A DNA stretch of 37,948 nt from DATKLL01 sp035542475. Lineage in GTDB: Bacteria; Desulfobacterota; Syntrophia; Syntrophales; UBA2185. The DNA lies in contig DATKLL010000101.1 of assembly GCA_035542475.1 (NCBI GenBank), forward strand, positions 1 to 37,948. Reading direction: 5' to 3'. Positions 15,834-24,326 of this stretch are shown here, piece after piece. The position numbers were made by a program, and so were the translations under genes. The notes below the pieces were generated by a model, which saw only the letters and a program-made list of their open reading frames with translations, did no database searches and was not told where the DNA came from. Every line of letters begins with the position of its first letter. Position 1 is the stretch's first letter.

Positions 15834-16085
15834 ATGGAACTGAGCATGAAAAAGGTGATACTCAAAAGCATCAGACAGGCTAAAAGACTGGTTATAGCCG
15901 TCGTCGGTTTTACAGTGCTGTTGATCGGCTTTGCGATGATTATCTTACCCGGACCTGCCGTCATCGTCATACCCATCGGCCTGGGAATCCTTGCCACGGA
16001 ATTTGTCTGGGCAAGGCGTCTTCTAAGAAAAGTGAAAGCGAAGATCCGGGAAGCAGCGAAAGATGGCGATGTCAAGAACGGATAA
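15834..16085 (+). CDS. PGPGW-family small membrane protein
   Basis: The 83-residue product has two hydrophobic helices around the loop ILPGPAVIVIPIGLGILATE, the pattern of the PGPGW transmembrane family (LPGPG...PxGLxIL). A family-typical WARRLLRKVK basic tail follows. The function is unknown; such proteins often accompany membrane-stress genes. AAAGG lies about 8 nt before ATG 15834; an internal ATG at 15846 is also possible. It is the last plus-strand gene of the run and is convergent with the Cache-protein gene. Confidence 0.82.
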   Translation: MELSMKKVILKSIRQAKRLVIAVVGFTVLLIGFAMIILPGPAVIVIPIGLGILATEFVWARRLLRKVKAKIREAAKDGDVKNG

Positions 16086-16156
16086 AATCCCGATTTCCCT
16101 CCACCTGGCTGACATTTTAATTTGTAATTTATTAAGCTGTATAAAAGCAAATAAAA

Positions 16157-16181
16157 GGGCAGGATCAGAGTGATCCTGCCC
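16157..16181 (-). terminator. Rho-independent terminator (minus-strand reading)
   Basis: A perfect 11-bp stem GGGCAGGATCA/TGATCCTGCCC with a 3-nt loop is followed on the minus strand by TTTTATTT. It would stop minus-strand transcripts coming from the Cache-protein gene; the plus side has no T-tract after the stem. Confidence 0.75.
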
Positions 16182-16322
16182 CGGGAGAAAGAAGCACAAC
16201 GATTAACGAAGCACTTTCTCTATAATATAATATTTTAAAATTTTGATAATGTTAATACTAAATTTATATAGAGAAAAATACTAGAGCAAAACTGGTATTT
16301 TTATAATGGAAATATAATTCAA

Positions 16323-16352
16323 GGAAGAGCAGCATGAACCGGCTGCTCTTCC
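16323..16352 (-). terminator. Hairpin downstream of the Cache-protein gene
   Basis: A perfect 11-bp stem GGAAGAGCAGC/GCTGCTCTTCC with an 8-nt loop lies 28 nt after the Cache-protein stop. On the minus strand it is followed only by TTGAATTATATTT, a poor T-tract, so it may be a weak terminator backed up by the one at 16157-16181. Confidence 0.55.
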
Positions 16353-16379
16353 CGATTTAAAAAATATATTTGGTATAAA

Positions 16380-16829
16380 TTACTTGTAGTACCCACAGAC
16401 AAGTATTATATCTCCGACTTTTTCGAAATAAGTCGACTTTTGTTCTATTCTCTTTGACTGCGGATTGGTCCACTTGTAGTCCATTGTTCCTGTGCCTTTT
16501 GCATTTGCGCCATCTATAATGCCTTTAATGAACATTTTTCCATCGGAGTCTTTGAGTTCAATAAGGTGTTGTCCGATCAGTTTGGCATTGGCACCATGGG
16601 ACACGACGTCACCTTTAAGGTTGAGTACGTAAATATAAAGGTCACGGTCGACAAACTTACCCTTGGTGTCATTGAATGCGGCAAAGGCCTTATCTTTGCC
16701 GTTTGCCTTGTAATAGGCAACTGCTTTATCCAGCAGAGCCTTGGCTTCTTTGGCAGTCCCTTTTTCCGCTGCGTTGGCAAAACTGAAACACAGAAGACCT
16801 ATTAAAATCCCCATCAAAACTTTTTTCAT
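16380..16829 (-). CDS. Exported single-Cache domain protein
   Basis: The 149-residue product starts with a clear Sec signal peptide, MKKVLMGILIGLLCFSFANA, cleaved after ANA. The mature part is one Cache_2-type sensor domain: AKALLDKAVAYYKANGKDKAFAAF, then DLYIYVLNLKGDVVSHG, GQHLIELKDSDGKMFIKGI and DYKWTNPQSKRIEQKSTYFEKV, the standard sCache order. It has no signalling domain, so it is a free periplasmic ligand-binding protein, perhaps presenting small organic acids to a membrane partner. AAGGAGG sits about 7 nt before the ATG. The gene stands alone, with two downstream hairpins. Confidence 0.88.
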   Translation of the reverse strand: MKKVLMGILIGLLCFSFANAAEKGTAKEAKALLDKAVAYYKANGKDKAFAAFNDTKGKFVDRDLYIYVLNLKGDVVSHGANAKLIGQHLIELKDSDGKMFIKGIIDGANAKGTGTMDYKWTNPQSKRIEQKSTYFEKVGDIILVCGYYK

Positions 16830-17050
16830 TTTCTACCTCCTTGGAGTTCGTTAATAGTTCAAAACACCTCTCGTACAACCTGGCCTTTATAACTAATCAC
16901 CTCCTATCCTTATTCTCTCCCAATGACCACATACTCTCGCATTAATCACATAATCTATTGGCTACTGTCAGAGATCTGAAAGCACTAAGTCTCAAGCAGC
17001 TAAATTTCCTTAACGCAAAAACTCACTTACAGGAAGACGCAACTTATCTA

Positions 17051-17293
17051 TCAAATCCATATATCTACGAATGTTCCTTTTTGTTTCGCGGGATTGTTGC
17101 TTAAAGATTTGTAATTGACGACATGCGTGTATACCGGCGAATGCCTGCCTTTCTCTATTTCGACACAATCAATGATGTCATCAGGGTAAACCAGCATTGA
17201 AGGCAGGGTGATACGGTGTGCTATCCAGACTTGTCTTTGATACGGAGCAAGGGCCTTAATGGAGATTTCGGCGTTCGCTGGTTTGATGTCCAT
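17051..17293 (-). CDS. Hypothetical protein, 80 residues
   Basis: I do not recognise this family. The product begins MDIKPANAEISIKALAPYQR and contains HRITLPSMLVYPDDIIDCVEI, with no membrane helix or signal peptide and a balanced composition typical of a small cytosolic protein. AAGGTG stands 4 nt before the ATG on the minus strand. It is isolated between the TRAP operon and the Cache-protein gene. Coding status is likely but not proven. Confidence 0.45.
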   Translation of the reverse strand: MDIKPANAEISIKALAPYQRQVWIAHRITLPSMLVYPDDIIDCVEIEKGRHSPVYTHVVNYKSLSNNPAKQKGTFVDIWI

Positions 17294-17612
17294 GTTTCAC
17301 CTTACAGGAAAAACAGAGACAGAACTTTTTATTTGTACTGGTTTCTGTCTGGAAAAATCCGGCCTTTTATGCCGTATGAGCCATGTTTGTCTTAATGACT
17401 ATTTAAACAACGACATCACTATTTTTCCGTCGTAATCCGCACCTGCAATCGGTACGAACGATTTTAAAACAGAGTTTCGGCAATTTCCAACTTATCTGAG
17501 GCCTTAATAAACAAAATCCAATGGAAATGCAATACCTAATTACATACTGGTAAATAAGAGGCCAATTCCAGGATCGTGAGGAAAAAAATAGCACATACGT
17601 ACAAGAACCCTG
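17294..17612. other. Intergenic region downstream of the TRAP operon
   Basis: This 319-base stretch is AT-rich and contains one 63-codon minus-strand ORF (17403-17594) with no ribosome binding site or recognisable motif, which I do not call. No strong terminator hairpin was identified after dctM. Confidence 0.4.
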
Positions 17613-18878
17613 CTATTTGATAAGAAGAAGGCTTAGAGAAGGGAAGAAAGTGATGAGGCCAAGGGTAACCATGAGGATAGCGATGAAAGGGAGGGAGGCA
17701 AGATACAGATAGATAACGGACTTGTCGAACCTCAGGCTCGCAATGAGAAGGTCCATCCCGATTGGCGGAAGTGAGTAGCCGATCTGCAGATTGGTGAGAA
17801 AAATGATGCCGAGGTGCAGCAGGTTAACATCGTAGCTTTTGGCGATAGGTATAATCAAGGGTACTACAATAACAAGCGCGGAGAAGATGTTAAGCACGCA
17901 GCCGACGCAAAGCAGGAATATGTTCAGTAAGATGAGGAAAGAAAATCTGCTCTCCACATGGTAGCGCATGAAATCCAGAATCTTGTTTGGTACCTCCTGG
18001 TCGATCAGGAAGCTGTTGAACGCTAGTGCGGCACCCAGAATCACCGCTATGGCGCCTACCATAACCACTGTTTTCATAATTGTGGAAGGCAAGTCTTTCA
18101 GCTTCACCTCACGTTGAATGGCCACTTCCACCAGGAGCACGTAAAGCGCCGTGATTGTGGCAGCTTCACTCAATGCCAGGTATCCGCTGAATATTCCCCC
18201 TAGAACAACTGCAGGAAGAAGAACTTCCCATATAGATTCGCGGAGGGCGGCCACGATTTCACGGAGGCTGAAAGAAGCATGGGCGCCTGCGGATCCGGAA
18301 CGGATTCCCTGATACATGCAGTAGAGGGAAAGGAGAATCAGCATAACGATTCCCGGCAGAACGCCCGCCAGAAAAAGGTGGGAGATATTGATGTCGGCAA
18401 CCATCGCGTAAATGATGAGGGGAAGGCTGGGCGGAAAGAGGAGTCCCAGGCTTCCGCATGTCGTTAAAAGCCCCAGTGAGAACTTCTCAGGATAGCGGTC
18501 GGAAACGAGCGCGGGGAGCATCAGACCGCCGAGAGCGACTATAGTGACGCCGGACGCCCCTGTGAGGGCTGTAAAAAAGGCGCACGTAATCAGAGAAACG
18601 ACAGCCAGGCCTCCGGGGGCCCGCCCCATTAGCGCGGTTGAAAGCCTTACAAGCCTGTTGCTAGCCTTGCTCTCCGCAAGTACAAAACCGGCGAAGGCAA
18701 AAAGCAAAAGAGCAATCAACATCGGACTTGCCGCCAGGCGGTACATCTCAATAACGACCACTGAAAGATCGATGCCCAACACATAGAAACAGTAGAGAGT
18801 AGCCGCGGAAATAACGACAAATAGCGGGCTTCCGGAAAACATCAACAGCAGAAAGCATATGGCGATAAAGAGGTTCAT
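17613..18878 (-). CDS. dctM: TRAP transporter large permease (DctM family)
   Basis: DctM is the main membrane subunit of TRAP transporters and uses an ion gradient to import substrate delivered by DctP. Starting at ATG 18878 the protein has 421 residues and about twelve hydrophobic helices. Signatures include FAFAGFVLAES, the conserved TGASGVTIVALGGLMLPAL near 105-123, GLLFPPSLPLIIYAM, and late in the sequence NLQIGYSLPPIGMDLL. The start overlaps the dctQ stop in an ATGA, implying translational coupling. An upstream in-frame start at 18899 would extend into dctQ and is less likely. It is the last gene of the TRAP operon. Confidence 0.93.
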   Translation of the reverse strand: MNLFIAICFLLLMFSGSPLFVVISAATLYCFYVLGIDLSVVVIEMYRLAASPMLIALLLFAFAGFVLAESKASNRLVRLSTALMGRAPGGLAVVSLITCAFFTALTGASGVTIVALGGLMLPALVSDRYPEKFSLGLLTTCGSLGLLFPPSLPLIIYAMVADINISHLFLAGVLPGIVMLILLSLYCMYQGIRSGSAGAHASFSLREIVAALRESIWEVLLPAVVLGGIFSGYLALSEAATITALYVLLVEVAIQREVKLKDLPSTIMKTVVMVGAIAVILGAALAFNSFLIDQEVPNKILDFMRYHVESRFSFLILLNIFLLCVGCVLNIFSALVIVVPLIIPIAKSYDVNLLHLGIIFLTNLQIGYSLPPIGMDLLIASLRFDKSVIYLYLASLPFIAILMVTLGLITFFPSLSLLLIK

Positions 18879-19381
18879 TCTCTCATCCCCTCCCGGCATT
18901 GTGTCAGGGCTGAAAACATGCTGTTTGCAAATCTGATGGTCATAACAGCGAAACTGAATGGGAAAACAAGTTCAAGCCACCAGAGAGGAATAGAGGCGAA
19001 GGCCATATCTCCCGCCAGCCGGTCGTTCTGCACAAACGCCCATGAAGAGGAAACGAGGATGGCGCAAACAATGACTGACAGGGCATTTGTGATAATTCTG
19101 ACGACAACACAAAGCTTCTCGGGCAGCAGTCTGGGAAGGATGTCAATGTGGATGTGTTTATCATCGCCGGCGGCTCTGGCGGCCCCCAGCATACAAATCC
19201 AGAGAACGGCCTGCTTCAGAAACACATCACCCCAGACCAGACCGGTCGAGAAGACGTTCCTCAGGATGATCTGTATAAGACCGAACCCGATGACAAAGGC
19301 TGCTAATATAATGATGATCCATGTCTCGAAATAATCGAACCAGCGATGCAGCCGGTTTATGCTGTCCTGTAAAATATTCAT
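18875..19381 (-). CDS. dctQ: TRAP transporter small permease (DctQ family)
   Basis: DctQ is the four-helix small membrane subunit. The 168-residue product has four hydrophobic segments. LVWGDVFLKQAVLWICMLGAARA is the conserved DctQ block (W.e...r...w...lGa), followed by KHIHIDILPRLLP, the family's H(I/V)xhDxhxxxLP motif. A 4-nt ATGA overlap joins it to both dctP upstream and dctM downstream, so the three are translated from one mRNA. Confidence 0.92.
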   Translation of the reverse strand: MNILQDSINRLHRWFDYFETWIIIILAAFVIGFGLIQIILRNVFSTGLVWGDVFLKQAVLWICMLGAARAAGDDKHIHIDILPRLLPEKLCVVVRIITNALSVIVCAILVSSSWAFVQNDRLAGDMAFASIPLWWLELVFPFSFAVMTIRFANSMFSALTQCREGMRE

Positions 19382-20454
19382 TTTTTCAATTGACTTACGG
19401 CCCTGTATTCGGCCAATGCCGCCTTGACTTTGCTGAAGATTTCCTGCGGAAAGTATTTCGGACCAAGGTCCGCCATGGCCCTCGTGCCGAGGTCTTTGAA
19501 CCCCTCCACATCCCCGGCAGTGGGTACAATCTTCTTGACCCCCCGCTTGAGAATTATGTCAAGTGCATCAGCGTTGTCTTTCCTGGTTCTCTCGGTAAGA
19601 CGCCGCATATGCTTTCCACAAACCACTTTCATCTTCTCTTGCAGTGGTGCCGGCATCCTCGCGAATATCTTCTTGTCCATTACAAGGGCGCCACCTATGT
19701 ACGCAATGGGCAGGTCGGTTATGTACTTTATCTGTGTGTTCCACTGGGTGACCAGGGCATAGTAAGGAGAATTGTAGACCACCTGCACTAGATTTGTCTG
19801 CAAGGCAATGAGCACGTCCGGGGCATTTATCGCCACGGGTGATACTCCGGCTTTTTGCATTATGGCATCCAGCATGGGGGCATTGGATCTGGACCAGACC
19901 TTCTTCCCCTTCACGTCACCCAGGTTGGCCACCGGGGTTGTGGACATGTAGTACAGAAAGCCAAGTTCAGACCAGCCCAGGATTTCTAGACCACGTTCAG
20001 AAAATCCGCGTTTCAGATCGCCGTCTATTCTTCCCATCACGTAGTCTACTTCAAGATAGTTGCTGAAAAGGAACGGAATCTGAAGGACGCGCATGCCTGG
20101 GTTAATGTTTGTAAGGGCAGGTCCGGTAAAGGTCGCCGCATGCACCATGCCCACGCGAAGCTTTCTAAGGACATCCTCTTCGTCACCCAGGACGAAGCCG
20201 GAGAAAATTTTGAAGCCGACTTTGCCGCCGGTTTCCTTGAGCAGCTCCTCGTTCATCTCGTGAAAGACCTGCATAAGAGAGCTGTTCTCCGGAGCCAGTG
20301 TAGCCAGCTTGATTTCGAATTGCGGGGCTGCGGCTTCAACCGCCGGAGGCCATAGCAAAACTATGAGCAATAGCAAGGAACACAGGAGAAAGGCTCGTCC
20401 GAATTTTCTGTCATATCCCAGTTTAAACTGCAACGTGTCATTGTGGATTCGCAA
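19378..20454 (-). CDS. dctP: TRAP transporter substrate-binding protein (DctP family, TPAT type)
   Basis: DctP-type proteins capture substrate in the periplasm and hand it to DctQM. The 358-residue product has a signal peptide (about residues 18-42, FLLCSLLLLIVLLW then VEAAA). The mature sequence starts IKLATLAPENSSLMQVF, as usual for the family, and also has GGKVGFKIFSGFVLGDEEDVLRK. The substrate-contacting segment reads GKKVWSRSNAP, with Trp where most carboxylate-specific DctPs have Arg (K(I/L)R). This matches TatT-partnered TRAPs, which are thought to carry hydrophobic ligands. The apparent start is TTG at 20454, inside tatT, with GGAGG 6-7 nt upstream; the overlap with tatT is 17 nt. Confidence 0.9.
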   Translation of the reverse strand: MRIHNDTLQFKLGYDRKFGRAFLLCSLLLLIVLLWPPAVEAAAPQFEIKLATLAPENSSLMQVFHEMNEELLKETGGKVGFKIFSGFVLGDEEDVLRKLRVGMVHAATFTGPALTNINPGMRVLQIPFLFSNYLEVDYVMGRIDGDLKRGFSERGLEILGWSELGFLYYMSTTPVANLGDVKGKKVWSRSNAPMLDAIMQKAGVSPVAINAPDVLIALQTNLVQVVYNSPYYALVTQWNTQIKYITDLPIAYIGGALVMDKKIFARMPAPLQEKMKVVCGKHMRRLTERTRKDNADALDIILKRGVKKIVPTAGDVEGFKDLGTRAMADLGPKYFPQEIFSKVKAALAEYRAVSQLKK

Positions 20455-21331
20455 AATAAGCCTCCGTTTTCTCCAAAAGATGCCTGGCCTTTTCTTTGGC
20501 CACTGTGTTTATAAATGTCAGTTCCGGAACTTCATCCGCCCGTGCCGCGAGTACTTCTTGCAGTATAGCGGTAAAAAGAACGCGGTCGCTGACCGCGCGC
20601 GCGTAATACTGGGCAAAAAGGACCTTGGACATCAAAATCTTATCAGAGCCAAGGGCAAAGGCCCGGTTAAAATGTTGTTTTGCTTTTGCCGGATCACCGC
20701 CGAGAACAGCAGGTTTGGCCGCGAGATAGACACCCATCAGAAGGTGTGGGCCGCCGTAGTAGAAGGTATCATCCAGCTCCAGGATCCGCTTCATGGTGGC
20801 TTCGAGCATGGGGAGATCGGCCATTGCTTCCACGGCACCCGCCTTCGCACTTATCCAACTTGCCCAGGCATTTGCCGTCCAAAACAGACTAGGCACATCC
20901 TGCTTATTGAATTGGTTAAGCAGGGCTTTAAATTCATCGAGGCTTCCACTCATCGCTTTGCTGAAGTCGGCGCGTTCTGACAAGGCACGGAACCCGTAGA
21001 GCCTGGCCTTACGGTAAAGGACTTCAGTTTTGTCATGGTCATCATCTGAAAAGAAGGAGGATGCGTAGGACGAGTAAGCCTGGCATCCGGCAAGAAGCAG
21101 GTCTTTGTTTGTGGGGTATGCCTCGATAAGACCATCAAGGAGCATCAGGTAGGCGGGTGTGCCCTCGCGAATGATACTAAGGTCGGACTGCTTGGAGACA
21201 GCTTGGGCAACGTCTTGAACAGTGCGTGCCACAGCTTCTACTCTGGCATGTTTGGCCGGTACACAACCGGATGAAAACAGCACTAATGTGAGGACCCAAA
21301 TGACAATCGGTACATGACGAGGTGGAATCAT
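20438..21331 (-). CDS. TatT-family TRAP-associated lipoprotein (T component)
   Basis: TatT proteins are periplasmic lipoproteins built from cryptic TPR helices that form complexes with their DctP partner in TPAT systems. The 297-residue product starts with a lipoprotein signal ending LFSSGC (Cys23). Family landmarks include TPAYLMLLDGLIEAYPTNKDLLLAGCQAYSSYA, LYRKARLYGFRAL, LFWTANAWASWI, the GGPHLLMGVYLA block and KAKQHFNRAFAL. It is the first gene of the operon and overlaps dctP by 17 nt, consistent with stoichiometric production of the two periplasmic parts. No strong ribosome binding site or promoter is visible upstream. Confidence 0.88.
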   Translation of the reverse strand: MIPPRHVPIVIWVLTLVLFSSGCVPAKHARVEAVARTVQDVAQAVSKQSDLSIIREGTPAYLMLLDGLIEAYPTNKDLLLAGCQAYSSYASSFFSDDDHDKTEVLYRKARLYGFRALSERADFSKAMSGSLDEFKALLNQFNKQDVPSLFWTANAWASWISAKAGAVEAMADLPMLEATMKRILELDDTFYYGGPHLLMGVYLAAKPAVLGGDPAKAKQHFNRAFALGSDKILMSKVLFAQYYARAVSDRVLFTAILQEVLAARADEVPELTFINTVAKEKARHLLEKTEAYFANPQ

Positions 21332-21503
21332 GGGAATTCTGTATCACAATTTATATCTAATGTCCTCGGTATTCTTTCTTTTTATTCGACACATTGTTAG
21401 CTATGGGCTTAGGACTGCGATACAACTTTTAATTTCCTGCTAATTGCATATCAGTTTCTTTTTCAAGCATCAGCTCTCTATTTTTTACTTTCAACTGTAC
21501 TCT

Positions 21504-23939
21504 TTACCGAGGATTAATCGCGATAAGACGCCTTCCTTCAGCCGAAAGGGCCGCCTCAATATATTCAAAACCCATAAGACAGTTCCGGCGTTCCACCATT
21601 ATGACCTTTATTTGTGAATCCCGAAGAATATTCATCAACTTCGGGAGATAGCGAGAACCTACTTCCGTTACGGTTGATCCGACTTTAATGTCAAGAAGTT
21701 TAGCATATCGAATGGTCTTGGCCATTTGGCGGTTTAAATCTGATTTTTGATCTTCCATCGGCACCCTTGCATAGATGACAGTACCCTCTTTTTCTACTCT
21801 TACCCCTGATTCGACTTCAGCTCCGGCTTTTACTTCTCCCTCTGCGTGCGTCTTATCTACCAACATTATACCTGGTTCCTTTTTTGCCTTGGCTTCTGAT
21901 TCCTCTTTTGCCTTAACCTCAGCCATCAGCCGATAAATCTCTTCCGTTCTAGCCCTGGCTTCCATCTCTGCCTTGAGCCTGGCTTCCTCTTCGGCTTTAA
22001 GTCTTACTTCTGCCGAGACCCTGGCTTCCATTTCCTGCCTAGCCCTAATTTCAGATTCCTTCCTCTCCTTCAATTCACTTGCCAATCGCGATTCTAAATC
22101 AGCCCTTATTTCAACTTCAACTTCTTCTCTTGCTTTCAACTCAGTCAGTAGCCTTTTGATCTCTTCAGCTTTAGCCGTAGCTTCCATCTCTGCCTTGAGC
22201 CTGGCCTCTTCTTCTGTCCTGAATTTTTTTTCTGCCGAGGCTCTGGTCTCTACTTCCTCCTTTAGCTTTCTTTCAACTTCTATCCTTGCTTTAATTTCTT
22301 CAGCCAATTGAACTTCGGCTTCGACCCCAGCCTCAGCTTTCGCTGCTTCTCTTGCAGTAAACTCGGCTGTTGATCGGGCAGCCTCTTCCGCTTTAGCCCA
22401 GGCTACCATCTCTGCCTTGAGTCTTGCTTCCTCTGCTGCCCTTGCTCTATTTTCGGCTGCATCTCTGGCTTTTGCCTCTTCTATTAATTTAGCTTCTACT
22501 TCAGCTCTCACCTTAGCTTCCGCTTCTTCTCTTGCTTTTAATTCTGCCGCCAGCCGGTTGATCTCTTCCGCTTTAAACCTGGCTTCCTTTTCTACCTTAA
22601 GCCTGGCTTCTTCTTCCGCCCTAAGTTTTTCTTCCGCTGAAACTCTGGCCTCCGCTTCCTCTTTCAGTTTCCTTTCAGCTTGTTTCCGTATCTTTGCCTC
22701 TTCTGCCAATCGCGCCTCTTTTTCAGCCATTGCTTCCGCCGGAACTTGTTCTATTTCCTTCGATTCCACTTCTGCCCAAGCTTTCAATTTGGCCACAAGT
22801 CGGTCGATCTTTTCCTCTTTAGCCCAGGATCCCATCTCCGCTATGAGTCTTGCTACCTCTGCCGCCTGTGCTCTGCTTTCAGCTTCCTTCCTTGTTTTTG
22901 CCTCTTCTATTAACTGAGCCTCTGCTTCAGCTCTCACGCTAGCTTCAGCTTCTTCTCTGGCCTTCAACTCTGTTATTAACCTTCTGATTTTTTCCGCTTT
23001 AGCTGCGGCCCTCATTTCTGCTTTGAGCCTGGCTTCCTCTTCAGCTCTGAGTTTTTCTTCCGCTGAGACTCTGGCCTCCGCTTCCTCTCTTACTCTTCCT
23101 TCGGCTTCCTCCCTTGCCTTCACTTCCGTTTCCAATCGTGATCCTAGCTCAGCCCTTACCTTAACTTCCACTTCTTCTCTTACCTTTAATTCGGTCAGCA
23201 GCCGGTCCATTTCTTCCGTCTTATCCCTGGCCTCCATTACTGCCTTGAGTCTTGCTTTCTCTTTCGACCATATTCTCCCTTCAGCTTCCTGCCTTGCCCT
23301 TACTTCACTTTCCAATCGTGCTTCCAGCTCAGCCCTCATTTCAGCTTCCGACTCTTCGCTTGCCTTCAACTTAGCTGTCAGCCGGGCCGCCTCTTCTGCT
23401 TTAGCCCTGGCTTCCATCTCTGCCTTGAGTCTCGCTTTCTCTTTTGACCATGCTTTTTCTTCTGCCTCTTTCCTGGCTTTTGCCTCTTCTGCCAGCTGCG
23501 CTTCTCGTTCAGCCCTTACCTTAACTTCAGCTTCTGCTTTTGCCTTCAACTCAGCCGTCAGCCGGGCAGCTTCTTCCACTTTAGCCCCGGCTTCCATCTC
23601 TGCCGTGCGTCTTGCTTCCTCTGCTGTACATGCTCTCCTTTCCGCTTCCTTCCTTGTTTTGACTTCTTCCGCCAACTGTGCTTCCAATCTAGTCCTTACT
23701 TTAACTTCAGCTTCTCTCCTTGCCTTCAACTCAGCCGCCAGTCGAGCCGCTTCTTCAGCCTTCGCCCTGGTCTCCATCTCTGCCGTGCGTCTTGCCTTTT
23801 CCGCCGCTTGTGTTTTTCTGTCCAGGAGTAGTCCCGTTTTTTCATATTGAGCCGGCTCAGCGATTATAATGTTTAATTCTTCCATGAGCAGTCTGTCACT
23901 CAACGGCATCCAGTTATTTATTGTGTCCGTTTTCATCAT
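21504..23939 (-). CDS. Giant coiled-coil protein with C-terminal inactivated IS607-type serine-recombinase domain
   Basis: From ATG 23939 (AGAAGGGG 5 nt upstream) the product has 811 residues; an in-frame start at 24017 lacks such a site. After a short N-terminal segment (NNWMPLSDRLLMEELN), residues about 45-690 are one long Ala/Glu/Lys/Arg coiled coil built from degenerate units such as EEARLKAEMEARAKAEE and LTAELKAREEAE. The last 94 residues form a globular domain matching the catalytic domain of IS607-type serine recombinases: VIYARVPMEDQKSDLNRQ, TEVGSRYLPKLMNILRD, VERRNCLMGFEYIEAALSAEG, LIAIN. The nucleophilic Ser of YARVS is Pro, and the DRLxRFGFE arginines are replaced (NCLMGFE). DNA cleavage is therefore not expected; the domain may have been recruited for dimerisation or DNA/partner binding. 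No transposon genes adjoin it. Confidence 0.75.
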   Translation of the reverse strand: MMKTDTINNWMPLSDRLLMEELNIIIAEPAQYEKTGLLLDRKTQAAEKARRTAEMETRAKAEEAARLAAELKARREAEVKVRTRLEAQLAEEVKTRKEAERRACTAEEARRTAEMEAGAKVEEAARLTAELKAKAEAEVKVRAEREAQLAEEAKARKEAEEKAWSKEKARLKAEMEARAKAEEAARLTAKLKASEESEAEMRAELEARLESEVRARQEAEGRIWSKEKARLKAVMEARDKTEEMDRLLTELKVREEVEVKVRAELGSRLETEVKAREEAEGRVREEAEARVSAEEKLRAEEEARLKAEMRAAAKAEKIRRLITELKAREEAEASVRAEAEAQLIEEAKTRKEAESRAQAAEVARLIAEMGSWAKEEKIDRLVAKLKAWAEVESKEIEQVPAEAMAEKEARLAEEAKIRKQAERKLKEEAEARVSAEEKLRAEEEARLKVEKEARFKAEEINRLAAELKAREEAEAKVRAEVEAKLIEEAKARDAAENRARAAEEARLKAEMVAWAKAEEAARSTAEFTAREAAKAEAGVEAEVQLAEEIKARIEVERKLKEEVETRASAEKKFRTEEEARLKAEMEATAKAEEIKRLLTELKAREEVEVEIRADLESRLASELKERKESEIRARQEMEARVSAEVRLKAEEEARLKAEMEARARTEEIYRLMAEVKAKEESEAKAKKEPGIMLVDKTHAEGEVKAGAEVESGVRVEKEGTVIYARVPMEDQKSDLNRQMAKTIRYAKLLDIKVGSTVTEVGSRYLPKLMNILRDSQIKVIMVERRNCLMGFEYIEAALSAEGRRLIAINPR

Positions 23940-24326
23940 ATGTTCCCCTTCTTTAATTCTTGCACCGGCAGGATTCAGCAAGGATCCTTTCCATAAGCCG
24001 GCTGTATACCGATCCACTATTTCATCAAACTATTATTCCACTGGATGGATCGGTGAAAAACTCCTTCATTTTGAGTTTATGATTATGCCTACGAAGAATT
24101 GTTTATTCAGAATTACCCCGGTTTTTGTAAGCTTTTAGCTTGTAAATCATGCAGGTTAATTCATTTGCAGACTATAACGGCATAAAACGTAAAAACCCCG
24201 CACTCTTCTGAGAAACGGGGTTTAAGTAATCGAGACATAACTCCTTCCCGAGGGTTTACGATTTAAAATACAATTGCTTTTATATTATCACGCTTTCCGA
24301 ATGAAATCTATTATAAAAAACGCCAT
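23940..24326. other. Intergenic region between the coiled-coil gene and the nitroreductase gene
   Basis: The 387 bases hold one terminator (24193-24223) and no supported gene. A small plus-strand ORF that crosses the start of the coiled-coil gene was not accepted. Confidence 0.5.
24193..24223 (-). terminator. Rho-independent terminator after the nitroreductase gene
   Basis: An 8-bp stem AAACCCCG/CGGGGTTT with a 15-nt loop is followed on the minus strand by a run of T (GGGGTTTTTACG). It lies about 100 nt beyond the nitroreductase stop and should separate that unit from the coiled-coil gene. Confidence 0.75.

Noticed and set aside
17403..17594. Minus-strand ORF of 63 codons after dctM
   Set aside because: No ribosome binding site, unusual Arg/Cys-rich composition and no family resemblance.
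21973..23850. Long Ser/Ala-rich plus-strand ORFs opposite the coiled-coil gene
   Set aside because: They arise because the repetitive Ala/Glu/Lys codons leave the opposite strand open. They have no ribosome binding sites or family motifs.
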